The translations under genes and the position numbers were made by a program. The notes under the pieces are model-generated. The model worked only from the letters and a program-made list of their open reading frames with translations. It was not told where the DNA came from and searched no databases. From positions 1-37,132 of the forward strand of contig JBJMGU010000070.1 in NCBI GenBank assembly GCA_045807765.1: 37,132 bases of DNA, in the 5' to 3' direction. Source of the stretch: DATENM01 sp045807765 (GTDB lineage Bacteria > Acidobacteriota > Blastocatellia > UBA7656). Of this stretch, positions 9,387 to 21,125 are shown one piece after another (position 1 is the stretch's first letter; each line of letters starts with the position of its first letter).

Positions 9387-10520
9387 TTACACATCAGGCA
9401 CTTCGTACAGGTAAGCCATGTCGTGCAGCTTGTTCTCCTTGCCATCATGCACGGCGTAGCGCGAAGGGCGGCGCTCGCCGCGCGCGTTGATCGAGTAGCG
9501 CCACAGCGATCCCGCGCCATACTCGCCCTTCTTGTTCAACGCATAGAAATTGAGGTGGAACTTGCTGAGCTTGGCGCGGTTGTTATTGTAGTTGGCGACA
9601 ACCCGCTTGCAGGCTTCGAGGCAGGCATCCGTAGGCGATGCGCCGCGCCGCATCATCTCAACAATGGTGTGCGCGCCGTTGATCTTGATGCACTCTTCGC
9701 CGCGACCTGTTGAGCCGGCGGCACCGATTTCATTATCCACGAACAGACCGCAGCCGATGATCGGCGAATCGCCGACGCGCCCCGGTATCTTCCACGCCAA
9801 CCCGCTGGTCGTCGTCACTCCAGACAGGTCGCCACGCTCGTTGACGGCGATGCAGTTGATCGTTCCCGTCGGCGGGTGGGCGATATATTCTTCGATGCGC
9901 GCCAGCAGCTCGGCGCGATCCCAGTCGCCGTTATAGATCAAGCTTTGCGGCTGACCGTCGGGCGTCGCCAGTCCCGGTCCCCATGCGTCCTTGTCGCTCA
10001 TCGTCTCTTTCCACTTCAGCCACGCGGCGCGCGACTCTTCGGTGAGCAAGTCCATCGCCTTGAAGCCATGCGCCAGCGCGAATCGCAAAGCGCCTTCACC
10101 GACGAGCAGCAGGTGATCTGTGCGCTCCAAAACCAGCTTGGCGACGAGCGATGGATTCTTGATGTTGCGCAACGAAGCGACCGCGCCGGCGCGGTGCGTC
10201 GGCCCGTGCATGACGCTGGAGTCAAGCTCGACGACGCCCTCTTCGTTGGGCAAGCCGCCGTAACCGACGCTCTGATCTTTCGGGTCGTCTTCGACAATAT
10301 TGACTCCGGCAATCACGGCATCGAGCGTGTCACGGCCTGCGCGAATCATCTCCATCGCCTTAGCGGTGGCGGCCAAACCGTTGGCGCTCGATACGACGAC
10401 GGGGCGGGTGCCACCCTCGACGGCGAGGGCGGATCGCGGCGCTTCATTGATCAAGCCGGCGGCAACCCCGGCGACGGCGCCCGTGCGAACGAAATCGCGG
10501 CGTGTGATCCTGTTTTTCAT
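9387..10520 (-). CDS. N4-(beta-N-acetylglucosaminyl)-L-asparaginase, Tat-exported (Ntn hydrolase)
   Basis: Glycosylasparaginase cleaves the GlcNAc-Asn bond of N-glycans. It is made as a precursor and cuts itself to expose an N-terminal Thr nucleophile. The 377-residue protein has a twin-arginine leader (ITRRDFVRTG), so it should be exported folded. The self-cleavage and active-site region is GTINCIAVNERGDLSG, with the predicted nucleophile Thr220. TTTSGLAWKIPGRVGDSPII and GLFVDNEIGAAGSTGRGE follow and match the family closely. The start chosen is the ATG at 10518-10520, about 10 bases after AGGAG; a GTG two codons earlier is possible. It probably leads a two-gene unit with the BMP lipoprotein, with a plausible promoter at 10622-10651. 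Confidence 0.93.
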   Translation of the reverse strand: MKNRITRRDFVRTGAVAGVAAGLINEAPRSALAVEGGTRPVVVSSANGLAATAKAMEMIRAGRDTLDAVIAGVNIVEDDPKDQSVGYGGLPNEEGVVELDSSVMHGPTHRAGAVASLRNIKNPSLVAKLVLERTDHLLLVGEGALRFALAHGFKAMDLLTEESRAAWLKWKETMSDKDAWGPGLATPDGQPQSLIYNGDWDRAELLARIEEYIAHPPTGTINCIAVNERGDLSGVTTTSGLAWKIPGRVGDSPIIGCGLFVDNEIGAAGSTGRGEECIKINGAHTIVEMMRRGASPTDACLEACKRVVANYNNNRAKLSKFHLNFYALNKKGEYGAGSLWRYSINARGERRPSRYAVHDGKENKLHDMAYLYEVPDV

Positions 10521-10621
10521 AACCACTTTTCTCCTAATCGGTGTGACGCTCGCAAGCGGCTGTTGGTGTTCCGGGCCACTGTCCCGGCGGCTGATTGCGC
10601 GTGATTCAACAGTGCAGGACG

Positions 10622-10651
10622 ATTCTATTCCCTTCTCAGCGGGTTTGTAAA
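10622..10651 (-). promoter_or_regulatory. Promoter for the glycosylasparaginase-BMP unit
   Basis: On the minus strand, TTTACA (10651-10646) and TAGAAT (10627-10622) are separated by 18 bases. The transcript would start near 10615, about 95 bases before the ATG. Part of that leader can form a short hairpin (CCGGG facing CCCGG). Confidence 0.5.
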
Positions 10652-10661
10652 CGAAGCGGCA

Positions 10662-11966
10662 TCAGCGCAGCACATCTTTAATCAACACCGGCGGCGCGGT
10701 CGCTTCAGCGCCGATCTGATAAGCCTGAAGAATGACGGCGGCGGCTTCGTCTACCAGCACCGCATCATTGAAGTGCATGACGGCCAGCGGCGTGCTTTCT
10801 TCGACGTGGTCGCCGATGCGCGCAGAGATGGTCAGGCCGACGCTCAGATCGATCTTTGAATCGAGCCGCAGGCGACCCGCGCCGAGCAGCATCGAAGCGC
10901 GCCCGATGGCCGCCGTGTCAATCGCCTGCACAGTACCGCTGCGCCGGGCTAAAACCGTGCGCTCGTGCCGCGCCGTCGGCAACAACGAGTAATCATCCAG
11001 CACACGCGGGTCGCCGGATTGCGCGGTGATGATCTCGCGCATCTTTTCAAGCGCCGCCCCCGTTGCGATCAACTCGTCATAGCAGGCGCGGCCTTCGTCA
11101 ACACTGGATATCGCGCCGCCAAGCACCAGCATCTCGGCTGAAAGCTCGCGGCAAAGCGTGATGAAGTCGTCCGGTCCCTGGCCGCGCAAGGCATCGAAGG
11201 CTTCGATCATTTCCAGAGCGTTGCCGACCGTGCGACCTAGCGGCTGGTTCATGTCTGTGAGCAGCGCAACACAATCTTTGCCGAGACCGCGGGCGATCTG
11301 AATCATCAGCTCGGCGAGCTGGCGGGCATCGGCTTCTGTCTTCATGAATGCGCCGTTGCCGACTTTGACATCAAGCACCAGCCCGGTGATGCCCTCGGCC
11401 ATCTTCTTACTCATGATCGAAGCGGCCATCAGCGGGCGGCAGGGCACAGTAGCCGTCACGTCGCGCAGGGCGTAGAGCTTGCGGTCGGCGGGCGCAATCT
11501 CGGCGGTCTGGCCGATCAGCGCGACGCCAACACGAGCGAGCGTGGCGCGAAATTCGGCAAGCGACAGGTTGGTGCGAAAGCCCTGGATCGAGTCGAGCTT
11601 GTCGAGCGTGCCGCCGGAATGCGCCAGGGCGCGGCCCGAAATCATCGGCACAGGCACGCCCGCCGCCGCGACGACAGGCGCGATGACTAGCGATGTCTTA
11701 TCGCCGACACCGCCCGTCGAATGCTTATCCACACGCAAGCGGCCAAGCTCGGACAGGTCTAAGACCTCGCCCGAATGCAGCATCTCTTCGGTAAGCGCGA
11801 TGGCTTCGGCATCGGTCATGCCGCGCAGGAAGATGGCCATGAGCAAGGCCGACACCTGATAGTCGGCAATCTCGCCGGCAGTATAGCCTCGGATGATAAA
11901 GTGAATCTCGTCGCGCGTGAGCTGTTTGCCGTCGCGCTTCTTTTCGATAATGTCAACCGCTCGCAT
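10662..11966 (-). CDS. deoA: Pyrimidine-nucleoside (thymidine) phosphorylase
   Basis: This cytoplasmic enzyme splits pyrimidine nucleosides with phosphate into the free base and (deoxy)ribose-1-phosphate. The 434-residue length matches the DeoA/Pdp group. The phosphate-binding motif DKHSTGGVGDKTSL is present. The family signature appears as SGRALAHSGGTLDK. SIMSKKMAEG carries the conserved Lys pair, and DVKVGNGAFMK follows. The C-terminal barrel-sandwich domain includes GDHVEESTPLAVMH. Whether it prefers thymidine, or also uses uridine, cannot be read from the motifs. The gene starts 39 bases after the ECF sigma gene on the same strand, so read-through is likely. No strong ribosome site was seen. 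Confidence 0.94.
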   Translation of the reverse strand: MRAVDIIEKKRDGKQLTRDEIHFIIRGYTAGEIADYQVSALLMAIFLRGMTDAEAIALTEEMLHSGEVLDLSELGRLRVDKHSTGGVGDKTSLVIAPVVAAAGVPVPMISGRALAHSGGTLDKLDSIQGFRTNLSLAEFRATLARVGVALIGQTAEIAPADRKLYALRDVTATVPCRPLMAASIMSKKMAEGITGLVLDVKVGNGAFMKTEADARQLAELMIQIARGLGKDCVALLTDMNQPLGRTVGNALEMIEAFDALRGQGPDDFITLCRELSAEMLVLGGAISSVDEGRACYDELIATGAALEKMREIITAQSGDPRVLDDYSLLPTARHERTVLARRSGTVQAIDTAAIGRASMLLGAGRLRLDSKIDLSVGLTISARIGDHVEESTPLAVMHFNDAVLVDEAAAVILQAYQIGAEATAPPVLIKDVLR

Positions 11967-12005
11967 GATTGATCTTGGCCAGCGGGCGTCTGCCGGCGCG
12001 CGCCG

Positions 12006-12590
12006 TCAGATGGTGCCGGCCTCTGTCTCCTGTTTGATCTCGCGGTAGAGCCAGGCTTTGGCTTTCAGCCATTCGCGCTTGACCGTGATGGCCGAGACGC
12101 CTAAGACTTCGGCGGTCTCTTCGACGCTCAAGCCACTGAAGTAGCGCAGCTCGACAATGCGGCACTTGCGCTCGTCTATCGCGTGGAGGCGGTCGAGCGC
12201 TTCGTTGAGCGCCAGCAGGTCAACCGACTCTTCCGGCGTCGCCGCGACCGCTTCGTCGAGCGTGATCCGCAGCGCCGAGCCGCCGCGCCGCGCGTAGCGT
12301 CGCGAGCGCGCGTGGTCAACCAGCAGATGGCGCATCACCTGTGCCGCGACTCCGAAGAAGTGGGCGCGGTTCTGCCAGTCCGCATGCTGCTGGCCGAGCA
12401 AACGCATATAGGCTTCGTTGACCAGCGCCGTCGTCTGCAAGGTGTGGTCGCCGCGCTCACGCTTCATGTAGCGCCGCGCCAGTGCGTGCAGCTCGTCGTA
12501 GACCAGCAGCATCAGCTTGTCGAGCGCCGCGTGATCGCCGCCGCGCCAGTCTACGAGTAGCTGTGTGACTTCCTGTGGCGAGGTTGCCAT
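12006..12590 (-). CDS. ECF-type RNA polymerase sigma factor (TIGR02999-like)
   Basis: This 194-residue protein has the two regions of an extracytoplasmic-function sigma factor. Region 2 includes ALVNEAYMRLL and WQNRAHFFGVAAQVMRHLLVDHARSR. Region 4 carries a helix-turn-helix with IVELRYFSGLSVEETAEVLG and SAITVKREWLKAKAWL. The RAHFFGVAAQVMRHLLVDHAR segment is typical of the subfamily abundant in Acidobacteria and Planctomycetes (TIGR02999), often found beside Ser/Thr kinases rather than classical anti-sigma factors. GGAG precedes the ATG at 12590. A kinase gene lies on the same strand about 2 kb upstream, but two opposite-strand genes separate them. The phosphorylase gene follows 39 bases downstream. 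Confidence 0.93.
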   Translation of the reverse strand: MATSPQEVTQLLVDWRGGDHAALDKLMLLVYDELHALARRYMKRERGDHTLQTTALVNEAYMRLLGQQHADWQNRAHFFGVAAQVMRHLLVDHARSRRYARRGGSALRITLDEAVAATPEESVDLLALNEALDRLHAIDERKCRIVELRYFSGLSVEETAEVLGVSAITVKREWLKAKAWLYREIKQETEAGTI

Positions 12591-12627
12591 TGATGGTCTC
12601 CGTCTGCCCTGTAACAGGCCGAGCCAA

Positions 12628-12633
12628 ATTATA
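12628..12633 (-). promoter_or_regulatory. -10 element for the ECF sigma gene
   Basis: The minus strand reads TATAAT here, 37 bases before the sigma-factor ATG. No good -35 was found, so it could depend on an alternative sigma factor or an activator. Confidence 0.4.
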
Positions 12634-12810
12634 GCCTTTGCGCCCTGGCTTATCTAACGCCTGCCTGCGGTCTAACAAAATAATTGACCGGGCGTGATAC
12701 CGATTCGCCGCGCCTATCGCTTAAGAGAGTGGAGGCCAAAGACGATTCCCACCCCCGCGTGGCCCGTCGGATGTGTCCCCGGCTCGAAAACTGAGAATAG
12801 GAGAAAGACT

Positions 12811-13545
12811 ATGAAAAAGAGAATTGTCCATTACAGATTTTTGCTTTGTGCTGTCGTGCTCTGCGGCTTGCTGGCAAGCCTGACGTTTACCGGCAGTGAG
12901 ACTCACGCCTTCAATGCAGAAGGCATCGGCAAGATAACTAACACCGTCCCCGGCGCGATGGCTGACGCGACGCAGGAACCGGGCGAGAGGCAGACCGTGT
13001 CCCCAGGAGCAGTACAGCCACTCGCGCCGACCCTCGGTTGCTGTAAATGCCTCGGCGGAACTACCGGACTAGACCTCAGCACAGCAAGTTTCAACAACTG
13101 GATAGTGAAAGACACGACTACTAATAGTGCCTGGGCGACCGCGGCCTTTGTGACACTAATAAACCCGGCTTGGAATCTTAACACCGGGCCGTCAAAGTGG
13201 GTTTCGACTGTAGCAAACGGCGGTATGGGTAGCGTCGCCGGGCACATTTTTGAATACCAATTGGCTTTTACAGTTTCCGCCTGTGTCATTGAACAAAGGG
13301 TCACCTTAACCGGAAATTGCGGGGGAGACGATGAGATATGGGTCTATCTCGATAACACGACGAGCGCCAACTTACTATCGCAATGTACGGGGGGCTGGTG
13401 TTTCAATACTTCCAATCCTCCGCCCGCGTTCAACCGTCTTGTTGGCGCAGGCTCACATACTCTGATAGTTAAAGTTAAGAACGGTAGTCCCAGCCCATCC
13501 GGGATGTTTGTTAATGCGAAGTTGACTGGTAATTGCAGAAACTGA
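12811..13545 (+). CDS. Secreted protein of unknown function, possible jelly-roll domain (CC motif)
   Basis: I do not recognise this 244-residue protein. The start is the ATG at 12811, after AATAGGAGAAAG. A signal peptide (residues about 1-33, ending near ETHA) indicates export. A linker and a TLGCCKC cluster (near residues 74-80) follow. The rest, from about residue 95, is beta-rich: SKWVS, then EYQLAFTV, CGGDDEIWVYLDN, and a C-terminal AGSHTLIVKVKNGSP run. That order resembles galactose-binding-like jelly rolls of secreted proteins, in which a W-S start, a D-N-x-V-x-V-Y-L-N strand and a G-x-N-T-L-x-F-x-V end recur. This is a fold-level guess only. It has several Cys and looks AT-richer than its neighbours. 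It may share a transcript with the next gene. Confidence 0.7.
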   Translation: MKKRIVHYRFLLCAVVLCGLLASLTFTGSETHAFNAEGIGKITNTVPGAMADATQEPGERQTVSPGAVQPLAPTLGCCKCLGGTTGLDLSTASFNNWIVKDTTTNSAWATAAFVTLINPAWNLNTGPSKWVSTVANGGMGSVAGHIFEYQLAFTVSACVIEQRVTLTGNCGGDDEIWVYLDNTTSANLLSQCTGGWCFNTSNPPPAFNRLVGAGSHTLIVKVKNGSPSPSGMFVNAKLTGNCRN

Positions 13546-13710
13546 ACGGCAAAACCCAGGCAAGTAGTTTCAGGAAACACACCGGGACGCCCCATCCAAC
13601 AAGCACGATAACGAAGACCTCGTATGGTCAAAGTCTCCGAGGGCATGGTGGATCAAGAAGGCTCCCCTGACGAAGCGCCTCGCTCAAACCAAACGATAAG
13701 GAGAGAGAAA

Positions 13711-14520
13711 ATGAAAATTAAGCTGAATATGTTGATCGCGGCAGCCTCCCTGGCGGCGTTACTACTTACCGGCAGCCCCCACGCCTACGCCCAGACGGGA
13801 CAGGCGAGGCAGGCCGCGCCTGATGCCGATTTGAAACCCATCAGTGATAACGTGCTGACGGTCAAGGGCATGATATTCCCGAAGCTGCCTCGCCCCGCAA
13901 ACGCGAAAGGGGCCGCCAGTTGCTGCACGGTCGGGGACACAAGGAGCCAAGAGGTCATGTGGCCTCATTTCGAAGAGCAGCCGGTCTTCCCCAAAGGGAA
14001 AGTGACCTATGAGGGCACGTCAGCTTATTCCCCGCCCTCGACCTGTTGGGTTATCTCGACTTACAACCTTAGCGTTACGGCAGCGCTTCACGCCTCGTAC
14101 AATCTGACCGCCGTCCCTAGCGGTTACAGTTTCATCACTTCCAACCAGTACCAGCAGACCTATGAAGACGTGAAGGAGTTGGTGCTTAACATGAACATTC
14201 TTGATAAGTACAAGATCGACATCGTTGCGAAGCTCAAGCTGTTTACCAACAACTACGCCGCCTATGCGCAGTCCCTCAGTGTCTCTAACGACTCACTCCT
14301 GCTATACGTGAAACTGGAGAGCGCAGGTCTGACCAAGGGCCGTTCGTGGTTTGTAGGGCTCGTCCGTGACACGGAAACTTGTTGCCCGCCGGAAATCAAA
14401 GACCCGGTGGCGTTGAAGACGGCGTTAACCACCTGGGTCACCAATACGGTCAACGCGCTGCCGAACAAAGGAAAAGGAACAGGAATCGCTGTTAAACCGG
14501 TGGACCAAAAAAACCTGTAA
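13711..14520 (+). CDS. Secreted protein of unknown function (CC motifs)
   Basis: I do not recognise this 269-residue protein. The start is the ATG at 13711, 6 bases after AAGGAG. A clear signal peptide runs to about residue 28 (LAALLLTGSPHAYAQ). The mature part has SCCTVGD near residues 70-76 and a second pair, ETCCPPE, near 228-234, with one other Cys in STCWVIS. The middle is rich in Asn, Ser and Tyr (YNLSVTAALHASYNLT). No catalytic motif or membrane segment follows the signal. Like the previous gene it is secreted, has a CC pair and is AT-richer than the flanks, so the two may work together, perhaps stabilised by disulfides. An excellent terminator closes the pair at 14600-14648. Confidence 0.75.
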   Translation: MKIKLNMLIAAASLAALLLTGSPHAYAQTGQARQAAPDADLKPISDNVLTVKGMIFPKLPRPANAKGAASCCTVGDTRSQEVMWPHFEEQPVFPKGKVTYEGTSAYSPPSTCWVISTYNLSVTAALHASYNLTAVPSGYSFITSNQYQQTYEDVKELVLNMNILDKYKIDIVAKLKLFTNNYAAYAQSLSVSNDSLLLYVKLESAGLTKGRSWFVGLVRDTETCCPPEIKDPVALKTALTTWVTNTVNALPNKGKGTGIAVKPVDQKNL

Positions 14521-14599
14521 ACCGGCTCGCCGCAGAGAACTTAAGATTCGGGCGACCCTGAACCTTGTCGCTCACCAACGCCTCGCTCAACAAGAGAAA

Positions 14600-14639
14600 G
14601 ATGTGCCCCAAGCCTTTCCGCAGGCTTGGGGCACATCGT

Positions 14640-14648
<9 letters not shown>
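14600..14648. terminator. Strong terminator between convergent genes
   Basis: Bases 14600-14615 pair perfectly with 14622-14637 (16 bp, 6-base loop). A T5 run follows at 14644-14648 on the + strand, just inside the 3' end of the kinase gene. The other strand has only a T-rich tail, so termination may be better for the secreted pair than for the kinase. It lies 80 bases after the second secreted gene. Confidence 0.85.
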
Positions 14649-17909
<3,261 letters not shown>

Positions 17910-18084
17910 CGGTCGCCTCACTGGCGGATTTGCGACATGAACGGTTAACGAAACGAGAGCGTCGAGAGACAGGTTGTTTGACGCTGAACCGTGAGATGGC
18001 CTGGTATCCTGGCCGCCACTATTTCGTAGCGACGGCCACATTCTACATTAACCGGAGGAAACGCGGTACAACTTTTTTTAGGGG

Positions 18085-18570
18085 TCAGCGGGTGGTGAGA
18101 AGGACGACCGCGTGCGCCGCCATCGCTTCACCGCGCCCGATGGCGTCGAGCCCTTCGTTGGTCTTCGCCTTGACGCTGACTGACTCGACATCGATCTCTA
18201 AAACGCCGGCCAACTGCTGGCGCATGGCGGCAATGTAGGGCTGGAGCTTGGGCTGTTCGGTGACCACAGTGGCGTCGAGGTTGACGACGCGGTAGCCCCT
18301 CTCGCCGACGAGTTTGAGGGCGTGGCGCAGAAAATCGAGGCTCGAAGCGCCGCGCCAGCGCGGGTCGTTATCGGGAAAGTGTGTGCCGATGTCGCCGAGC
18401 GCCACCGCTCCGAGCAGGGCGTCGCAGACCGCGTGCGCCAGCACGTCCGAGTCCGAATGGCCGAGCAGCCCTTTGGTATACGGCACGCGCACGCCTGCAA
18501 GCAACAGCTTGCGGTCTGCTACGAAGTGATGGATGTCATAGCCGATGCCGACGCGATAGGCTTCGCTCAT
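18085..18570 (-). CDS. ispF: 2-C-methyl-D-erythritol 2,4-cyclodiphosphate synthase
   Basis: IspF forms the cyclic diphosphate intermediate of the MEP isoprenoid pathway, as a trimer with a metal site. At 161 residues it has the usual length. Metal ligands are in GIGYDIHHF (Asp and His) and GHSDSDVLAHAVCDALLGA (His). IGTHFPDNDPRW, VVNLDATVV, LQPYIAAMR and KAKTNEGLDAIGRGEAMAAHAVVLL complete the signature. It follows ispD by 9 bases on the same strand, so the two are surely co-transcribed. In some bacteria they are fused; here they stay separate. Confidence 0.97.
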   Translation of the reverse strand: MSEAYRVGIGYDIHHFVADRKLLLAGVRVPYTKGLLGHSDSDVLAHAVCDALLGAVALGDIGTHFPDNDPRWRGASSLDFLRHALKLVGERGYRVVNLDATVVTEQPKLQPYIAAMRQQLAGVLEIDVESVSVKAKTNEGLDAIGRGEAMAAHAVVLLTTR

Positions 18571-18579
18571 AAAACGACC

Positions 18580-19277
18580 TCAATTGAAGAACTCTTCCTG
18601 AATGGCTTCGGCGACGCGCAGGTCGAATGGCCGCGTGATCTTGATATTGATCGGCGAGCCTTCGACGACGGCGACGCGGTGGCCGGCGCGCTCGACCAGT
18701 TGCGCATCGTCCGTAGCGGTGTAGCCTTCGGCATAGGCGCGGTCGTAAGCCGACTTGATGACCTCGTAGCGGAACGCTTGCGGCGTCTGCGCGTGATAGA
18801 TGCGCTTGCGGTCGAGCGTCCGCTGGACGCGCCCGCGGTGAACCTGCTTGATGGTGTCGGTAGCCGCAAGCGCCAAAAGCGCCGCGCCGCTCGCTTCAGC
18901 CCGCTCAATCACCTGCCGTATCTCATCAGGGCGCACGAAAGGCCGCACCGCATCATGCACGGCGACGATGCCGGCAGTCTCAGGATTGATCACCTGTAAG
19001 CCACGATAGACAGAATCCTGGCGCTCGGCGCCGCCGCCGACAACGCGGGCGATCTTCTTGAGGTTATGCCGCGAGATCAACGCCAGCACGTCACTGGTGA
19101 GGTTGGGTTGCAGGACGAGAATCACCTGATGCACAACGTCGCAGGCTTCAAATCGGCGTAGCGTGTGGACGAGCAACGGCACGCCTCGCAGCTCCATCAT
19201 CTGCTTGGCGCGGTCGGCGTGCATGCGCGCGCCGATGCCGGCAGCGGGAATAACGGCGATGTTCAGCCTGCGGTCAC

Positions 19278-19281
<4 letters not shown>
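18580..19281 (-). CDS. ispD: 2-C-methyl-D-erythritol 4-phosphate cytidylyltransferase
   Basis: IspD transfers CMP from CTP to 2-C-methyl-D-erythritol 4-phosphate, the third MEP-pathway step. The 233 residues open with IPAAGIGARMHADRAKQMMEL, the nucleotide-binding loop. The usual Pro before Lys-Gln is Ala here, but the Arg and Lys used in catalysis are present. AVHDAVRPFV carries the second signature, and RTLDRKRIYHAQTPQAFR and ATDDAQLVE follow. The ATG overlaps the yacL stop by 4 bases (ATGA), which indicates translational coupling, and ispF follows by 9 bases. Confidence 0.97.
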
Positions 19282-20327
<1,046 letters not shown>

Positions 20328-20661
20328 AAAACCTCCGTTCGTCTTATCTACCGCCCGAGCCGTTCCTGCTGACGACGCTGCGAATAGTTAAGCTGTGTTG
20401 TGAAAGAACAAGTCGCGGGGTTGGCCGCGATGCCGACCGATCAGCCGATGCACCTCGCCGCGCCGGACGGTCAGGATAAAGCGAAGGGATGAAGCAACCT
20501 GTTCGTCAGCGTTTGAAGGTAGCCCGAAGGCGTCAGCCGCAAGAACTGCTTCGGGCGGCGTACGTCGGCCAGGCGATAAAAAAAATGAGGAGCCCGGCCA
20601 ATCGTGCGACCCGTGCTGCTGCCGGTCGGGCCGGAGCAGCGCTCCGACCGCGTTCATTATA
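20328..20661 (-). promoter_or_regulatory. Long leader of the yacL-ispD-ispF operon with -10 element
   Basis: On the minus strand a perfect TATAAT lies at 20661-20656, with no clear -35. The leader to the yacL ATG would be about 320 bases. A 9-bp hairpin (GGTCGGAGC facing GCTCCGGCC, 3-base loop) occurs early, at about 20645-20625. Its 3' arm can alternatively pair with GGCCGG a little further on, just before an uninterrupted T8 (20585-20578). That layout could be an attenuator, but the stem-to-T8 distance is about 8 bases, longer than ideal. The 89-codon open frame here has no ribosome site or protein features and is not called. Confidence 0.4.
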
Positions 20662-20692
20662 GCTGAACTCTATAAATATGCTACCGAAAACC

Positions 20693-20827
20693 GGAGTCAG
20701 GAGTCAGGAGTCAGGAGTCAGAATTAGGGAGCGGGAAAAAAAGATAGCGCCGACAAAATTATTGAATAAGATCAGAGTCGCTGTGCACCAACTTCCTTGT
20801 ATATTCTGACTTCTGACTCCTGACTTC
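20693..20827. repeat. Inverted heptad-repeat element A (GGAGTCA units)
   Basis: Four perfect tandem copies of GGAGTCA occupy 20693-20720. After about 84 bases the complement appears at 20805-20827, which reads GAAGTCA, GGAGTCA, GAAGTCA on the opposite strand. The arms can pair over about 23 bp with two mismatches, and the next bases (GAATTA facing GAATATA) extend the similarity. No gene overlaps it. Confidence 0.75.
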
Positions 20828-20885
20828 TTCCCCTTAACAGGATCCGTCACCCGTTGACTGACAAAATTCGTAAGCACAAGTTGAG

Positions 20886-21110
20886 GTGAGCAAGCCGCGG
20901 TGTTGTAAATCGGGCATTTACGGCTACCTGAGCGGGCCGTAACCAATGGCACGAGCATTGCCAATGTGTACGGCGTAGCTTAAAGAAGTTACGCGGTGGC
21001 CGAGGCAACGGGGGCTGCGTCGGTCACCGCAAAACTGAAAGAAGCGACAGACAGACAAAACAACAAGCTGGAGGGAATGGGGCAACGGGGGCTGCGTCAT
21101 TCCCTTCGGC
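20886..21110 (+). ncRNA. Structured RNA, HEARO/omega-RNA-like (standalone)
   Basis: On the + strand this segment folds into a series of helices. GCCGC (20894-20898) can pair with GCGG (20932-20935), enclosing a hairpin 20902-20924 whose 9-bp stem includes two U-G pairs. CAATG/CATTG (20944-20960) forms another hairpin. GCGTAGCTT pairs with AAGTTACGC (20973-20994, loop AAAG, one G-U). Two larger hairpins with the same apex follow (20993-21030 and 21070-21107). All five outer-stem wobble pairs are G-U on + and would be A-C on the other strand. The 5' GTGA then GCAAGCCGC, the GAGCGGG and GTAACC segments and the AAAGAAG loop recall the HEARO/omega RNA family. That match is from memory and unsearched. 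No IscB or IsrB gene is nearby. Confidence 0.55.
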
Positions 21111-21125
21111 GTATTTCTGCGACAA

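Noticed and set aside
12684..12712. Plus-strand promoter before the first secreted orphan gene (TTGACC)
   Set aside because: The -35-like hexamer has no matching -10 at a suitable distance.
20388..20657. 89-codon open frame on the minus strand upstream of yacL
   Set aside because: It lacks a ribosome site and any recognisable sequence; the stretch is better read as the operon leader.
20693..20827. Possible CRISPR-like array from the GGAGTCA repeats
   Set aside because: Units are 7 bases with no spacers between them and no cas gene is in the window.
20993..21107. Tandem hairpins as a guanidine-II (mini-ykkC) riboswitch
   Set aside because: The apices lack the short ACGR loops of that class and are much longer; no guanidine-related gene follows.
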